From the NCBI RefSeq assembly GCF_000310225.1, contig NZ_AMXF01000019.1, positions 1 to 36,774 of the forward strand: 36,774 nt of DNA, written 5' to 3'. Positions 33,860-36,774 of the stretch are shown here, in pieces. Origin of the DNA: Thauera phenylacetica B4P. Its GTDB lineage: Bacteria; Pseudomonadota; Gammaproteobacteria; Burkholderiales; Rhodocyclaceae. The stretch's first letter is position 1. The number at the start of each line of letters is the position of its first letter. The position numbers and the translations under genes were made by a program. Below the pieces are notes generated by a model. It was given only the letters and a program-made list of their open reading frames with translations. It made no database searches and was not told where the DNA came from.

Positions 33860-36052
33860 TCATGCCTTGTACTTGTACTGGTAGTGATAGCCCTCGTACC
33901 CGAACCGATGCCGCTGGCGGGTGAGGTCGAAGCCGTTGAACACGAATCCCTTGACCTCGACGCCGGCCTGGTCGAAGCGCTTGATGGCTTGCTCGAGCTC
34001 GCGGATGGGGTGGCGGCCGGCGCGGGCGACCAGGAGGGTGGCGCCGACCTGGCGGCCGATGATAGCGGCATCGGACACGGCGAGCACCGGGGGCGCGTCG
34101 ATGATGAGCACGTCGCACTGCTTTTCGAGTTCGGCGAGCAGCTCGGCGAAGCGCGGGTGCATGAGGAGTTCGGACGGGTTGGGCGGGATCTGGCCGGTGG
34201 TGACGAGGGCGAAGTTGTCGACGCCGGTGGGCTTGACGATCTGCTCGAGCCCGGCGACGCCCATGATGTAGTCGGACACGCCCATGCCGCGCGGCACGCC
34301 GAAGGCCTTGTTGATATGGCCCTTGCGCAGGTCGCCGTCGACCAGCATGACGCGCTTGCCGGCCTGGGCGAGGACGGCAGCGAGGTTCTTGCTGATGAAG
34401 CTCTTGCCGACACCGGGCGCCGGGCCGGTGATGAGCACCGAGCCCTTCTCCGCGCCGAGCAGGGCGAAGTGCAGCGTGGTGCGCAGGCTGCGCAGGCTCT
34501 CCATGGCGTCGTCGTCGGGGTTGGCGATGGCGAGGAGCTGGCTCTTGTCGGCCTTGCCGCGGGCGATGGCGCGCGAGAGCTGGGCCTCGTCCTTGCTGGC
34601 GGGCACGGTGGCGTACACCGGCAGCGAGAGCTCGCGCTCGATGGTCTGCGGGTCTTCGACGACCACGCGCAGGCTGCGGATGGCCCACACCAGGCCGAGC
34701 GCGCCGAGCACGCCGAGCACGCCCGAGAGCAGCAGGATGAGCGCCTTGCGCGGGGCGACCGGCAGCGGCGCGGTGGCGGCGGCGTCGATCACGCGCACAT
34801 CGCCGACGGTGCCGGCGCGGGCCACGCGCAGCTGCTGGGCGCTGTTGAGCAGGTTGGTGTAGAGCGCGGTGGCGACCTCGACGTCGCGGCGCAGGCGCAG
34901 CGCGGTCTGCTGGGTGTCGGGGAGGCGGTTGACGTCCTTGTCGAGGGTGCCGCGCACGGCGCGCAGGCGGCTGAGCTGGGAGTCGAGCGCCTTGACCTGG
35001 GGGTGCTCGGCGGTGAAGCGCTGGCGCAGCTCGTCGCGCTTTTGCTGGAGGACGACGATGTCGTTGTCGACCTTGACGATGGAGCCGAGGACGGACTGGG
35101 TCTCGATGGTGAGGTCGACCGAGCCGCGGTTCTGGCGGTATTCGTTGTAGGCGGCTTCGGCGGTGTCGAGCTGGCCCTTGAGCTCGGGGAGCTGGGCTTC
35201 GAGGAAGCCGAGGGTGGCTTCGGCTTCGGCGGAGCGGTATTCGACGTTCTGGCGGACGTAGGCGTTGAGGACTTCGTTGAGGACGGCTTCGACCTGGGCG
35301 CGGTCGGGGCCGCTGTAGGCGGCTTCGATCACGTTGGACTGGCGGGCGCGCTCGCGCACCTCGAGGTTTTCGCGCAGGGCACCGATGGCCTGGGTCTGGC
35401 CGACGCGGGCGAGGTTGAAGCGGGTGCCGGGGCGGGCGACGAGCTCGGCGATGAAGAGGGTGGTCTTGCCGTCGGCGCTGGCGGCGGCCTCGCCGACGGT
35501 GCCGTCGAGCAGGCGCATGTCCTGGTCGTCGTAGAGGGTGAAGGTGTTGTTGTCGCCGGCGATGAGGGTGAGGGGCAGGCCCTGGAGGTAGCTGGGGACC
35601 TCAAGGCTCTGCACGTCGATGCGCTCGCCGCCCCAGGCGTAGGTGCCGAGGCCGAGGAAGGGCGCGGCGGGTTCGTCGCCGTTGTAGCGGCGCGCGAGGG
35701 CGCGGCCGAAGACGGGGAAGTAGTCGGGGTTGGCGCGGATGGAGAGGTTGAGCCGATCGACGACGCGGCCGAGGATCATGCGCGAGCGCAGGATCTCGAG
35801 CTCGGCGGCCACCGAGGTCGAGTCGCCGAGCACCGCTTCGACGTCACGCAGCGCCGCGAGGCCACCCTTGGCGCTCTTCTTGTCCTCGACCTGCACCAGC
35901 GCATCGGCGCGGTAGATGGGCGTGGAGACAAAGGCGGTGACCGCGCCGATGAAGACGGCGAGGAAGGTGACCGCGAGGATCAGCCACTTGTATTCGAGCA
36001 GGACGGCGATGATCTCGCCCAGGTTGATGAAGTCGTCTTTGTCGTCGCGCAT
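33860..36052 (-). CDS. wzc: Wzc-type polysaccharide co-polymerase / tyrosine autokinase
   Basis: A protein of 730 residues from the ATG at 36052. A TTG at 36115, after AGGA, would add 21 residues. It has an N-terminal Wzz domain with a first membrane segment (about 23-41), a long periplasmic coiled-coil region (about 280-410), and a second membrane segment (ALILLLSGVLGVLGALGLVW). The cytoplasmic BY-kinase has Walker A GPAPGVGKS (about 543-551), Walker A' VMLVDGDLRKG and Walker B VLIIDAPP (about 647-654). The C-terminus YEGYHYQYKYKA is the tyrosine cluster that is autophosphorylated. It controls chain length and export with an outer-membrane Wza, which is not in this window. It is the first gene of the locus seen here. 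Confidence 0.93.
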   Translation of the reverse strand: MRDDKDDFINLGEIIAVLLEYKWLILAVTFLAVFIGAVTAFVSTPIYRADALVQVEDKKSAKGGLAALRDVEAVLGDSTSVAAELEILRSRMILGRVVDRLNLSIRANPDYFPVFGRALARRYNGDEPAAPFLGLGTYAWGGERIDVQSLEVPSYLQGLPLTLIAGDNNTFTLYDDQDMRLLDGTVGEAAASADGKTTLFIAELVARPGTRFNLARVGQTQAIGALRENLEVRERARQSNVIEAAYSGPDRAQVEAVLNEVLNAYVRQNVEYRSAEAEATLGFLEAQLPELKGQLDTAEAAYNEYRQNRGSVDLTIETQSVLGSIVKVDNDIVVLQQKRDELRQRFTAEHPQVKALDSQLSRLRAVRGTLDKDVNRLPDTQQTALRLRRDVEVATALYTNLLNSAQQLRVARAGTVGDVRVIDAAATAPLPVAPRKALILLLSGVLGVLGALGLVWAIRSLRVVVEDPQTIERELSLPVYATVPASKDEAQLSRAIARGKADKSQLLAIANPDDDAMESLRSLRTTLHFALLGAEKGSVLITGPAPGVGKSFISKNLAAVLAQAGKRVMLVDGDLRKGHINKAFGVPRGMGVSDYIMGVAGLEQIVKPTGVDNFALVTTGQIPPNPSELLMHPRFAELLAELEKQCDVLIIDAPPVLAVSDAAIIGRQVGATLLVARAGRHPIRELEQAIKRFDQAGVEVKGFVFNGFDLTRQRHRFGYEGYHYQYKYKA

Positions 36053-36152
36053 GGACTTGCCACGAACAGGACCGCCGACATCAGCCACGGCGGAAGGTGC
36101 AGTTTCTCGACGCAAGGGTGTGGGTTCCTGTGGTGTTTTGGTGAGGCTAAAG

Positions 36153-36176
36153 GGTTGGTGGGGTTGGTGGGGTTGG
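36153..36176. repeat. G-rich GGTTGGTGG repeat upstream of wzc
   Basis: GGTTGG recurs three times at a 9-bp interval (36153, 36162, 36171), separated by TGG. The strand shown is the template strand for wzc. The arrangement has the run spacing of a two-tetrad G-quadruplex. It lies about 100 bp upstream of the chosen wzc start. Confidence 0.6.
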
Positions 36177-36214
36177 ATGAGGCTCGTACGCGTTCAACCA
36201 CCCGCATGTTTCAT

Positions 36215-36774
36215 GTAGGAGCGCCGGCAGGCGCGATCCTTTATGTAGGAGCGCCGGCAGGCGCGATCCTTTATGTAGGAGCGCCGGCAGGCGCGATCTT
36301 TCATGCAGGAGCGCCCGCAGGCGCGAATGCAACCTCTCCGTTTCGCGACAACGCCAAATCACCCCCCGCTTTCGCGCCTGCCGGCGCTCCTACATGGTCG
36401 CCGGAGCCGCGATGTTTTATGTAGGAGCGCCGGCAGGCGCGAATGCAGCGCCTCCGTTTTGCGACAACGCCAAATCAACCGCCGCTTTCGCGCCTGCCGG
36501 CGCTCCTACACAAACCGGCGCGGATTTCATGCGCCGGGGCCAATCTCATTCGCGCCTGCCGGCGCTCCTACATGGTCGCCGGAGCCGCGATGTTTTATGT
36601 AGGAGCGCCGGCAGGCGCGAATGCAGCCTCTCCGTTTCGCGACAACGCCAAATCAACCGCCGCTTTCGCGCCTGCCGGCGCTCCTACAAGAACCGGCGCG
36701 GATTTCATGCGCCGGGGCCAATCTCATTCGCGCCTGCCGGCGCTCCTACATGGTCGCCGGAGCCGCGATGTTTT
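36215..36774. repeat. REP array with a 178-bp tandem period, running off the window
   Basis: Three closely spaced direct REPs (36215-36300) are followed by a mutated copy at about 36304. A tandem array follows, whose unit holds GATGTTTTATGTAGGAGCGC, a gene-free linker TTTTGCGACAACGCCAAATC, an inverted REP, a second linker AACCGGCGCGGATTTCATGC and another inverted REP. The GATGTTTT segment recurs at 36411, 36589 and 36767, an exact 178-bp period. The array continues beyond the end. No gene is visible. Confidence 0.88.

Noticed and set aside
33884..36424. 846-residue plus-strand frame
   Set aside because: It is antisense to wzc and runs into translated REP repeats (GAPAGAI) at its end.

Overview
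The window comes from a GC-rich Gram-negative bacterium. An H-NS-family protein of the short beta-proteobacterial type, the overall base composition and a very abundant REP-like repeat (core GCGCCGGCAGGCGC) suggest a beta-proteobacterium, possibly Rhodocyclales (Thauera/Azoarcus-like). This assignment is inference. No rRNA, tRNA or CRISPR array was recognised.

Left part (1-8.6 kb), mostly plus strand. A 22-bp tandem repeat is followed by a lone H-NS-like gene with a promoter and terminator, then a lipoprotein 5'-nucleotidase. After these comes an accessory zone in which long REP/BIME arrays with a 150-bp period alternate with small gene islands: a Fic AMP-transferase, a BrnT-like toxin with an HTH antitoxin, and a frameshifted phosphoribosyltransferase. 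Each island begins next to a short dispersed motif (GCAAATTCAAGACCTGACC or a variant). The TA island is bracketed by 9-bp direct repeats.

Right part (7.8-36.1 kb), all minus strand: one large surface-polysaccharide (O-antigen/capsule) locus. In transcription order it encodes a Wzc-type tyrosine autokinase; a WecA-type initiating sugar-phosphate transferase with a C-terminal extension; WbpA, WbpB, a GlpD-like FAD oxidoreductase, WbpD, a small antitoxin-like protein and a PIN-domain/WbpE fusion; a glycosyltransferase truncated by an IS1380-family element; Wzx, a Wzy-like polymerase, a glycosyltransferase, a WbpI-like 2-epimerase and another glycosyltransferase; Ugd; FnlA, FnlB, an AAA ATPase plus HNH-nuclease pair, FnlC; WbuB (frameshifted) and the WbuC cupin. 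The predicted products are UDP-GlcNAc3NAcA/UDP-ManNAc3NAcA (WbpABED, WbpI), UDP-L-FucNAc (FnlABC) and UDP-glucuronate (Ugd), built into a repeat unit on undecaprenyl phosphate by a Wzx/Wzy route. The wzx-wzy-glycosyltransferase core (about 17.7-22.7 and 24.4-25.6 kb) is clearly more AT-rich than its flanks, as is usual for exchanged serotype-specific genes.

The points most worth attention are the ATPase-HNH (Septu-like) pair between fnlB and fnlC, with a GTGA stop/start overlap; the fusion of a VapC-like PIN domain to the WbpE aminotransferase, just downstream of an antitoxin-like gene; the reconstructable IS1380 insertion; a GlpD-like oxidoreductase inside the wbp operon; and the modular array/island layout of the left part with covarying REP hairpins.
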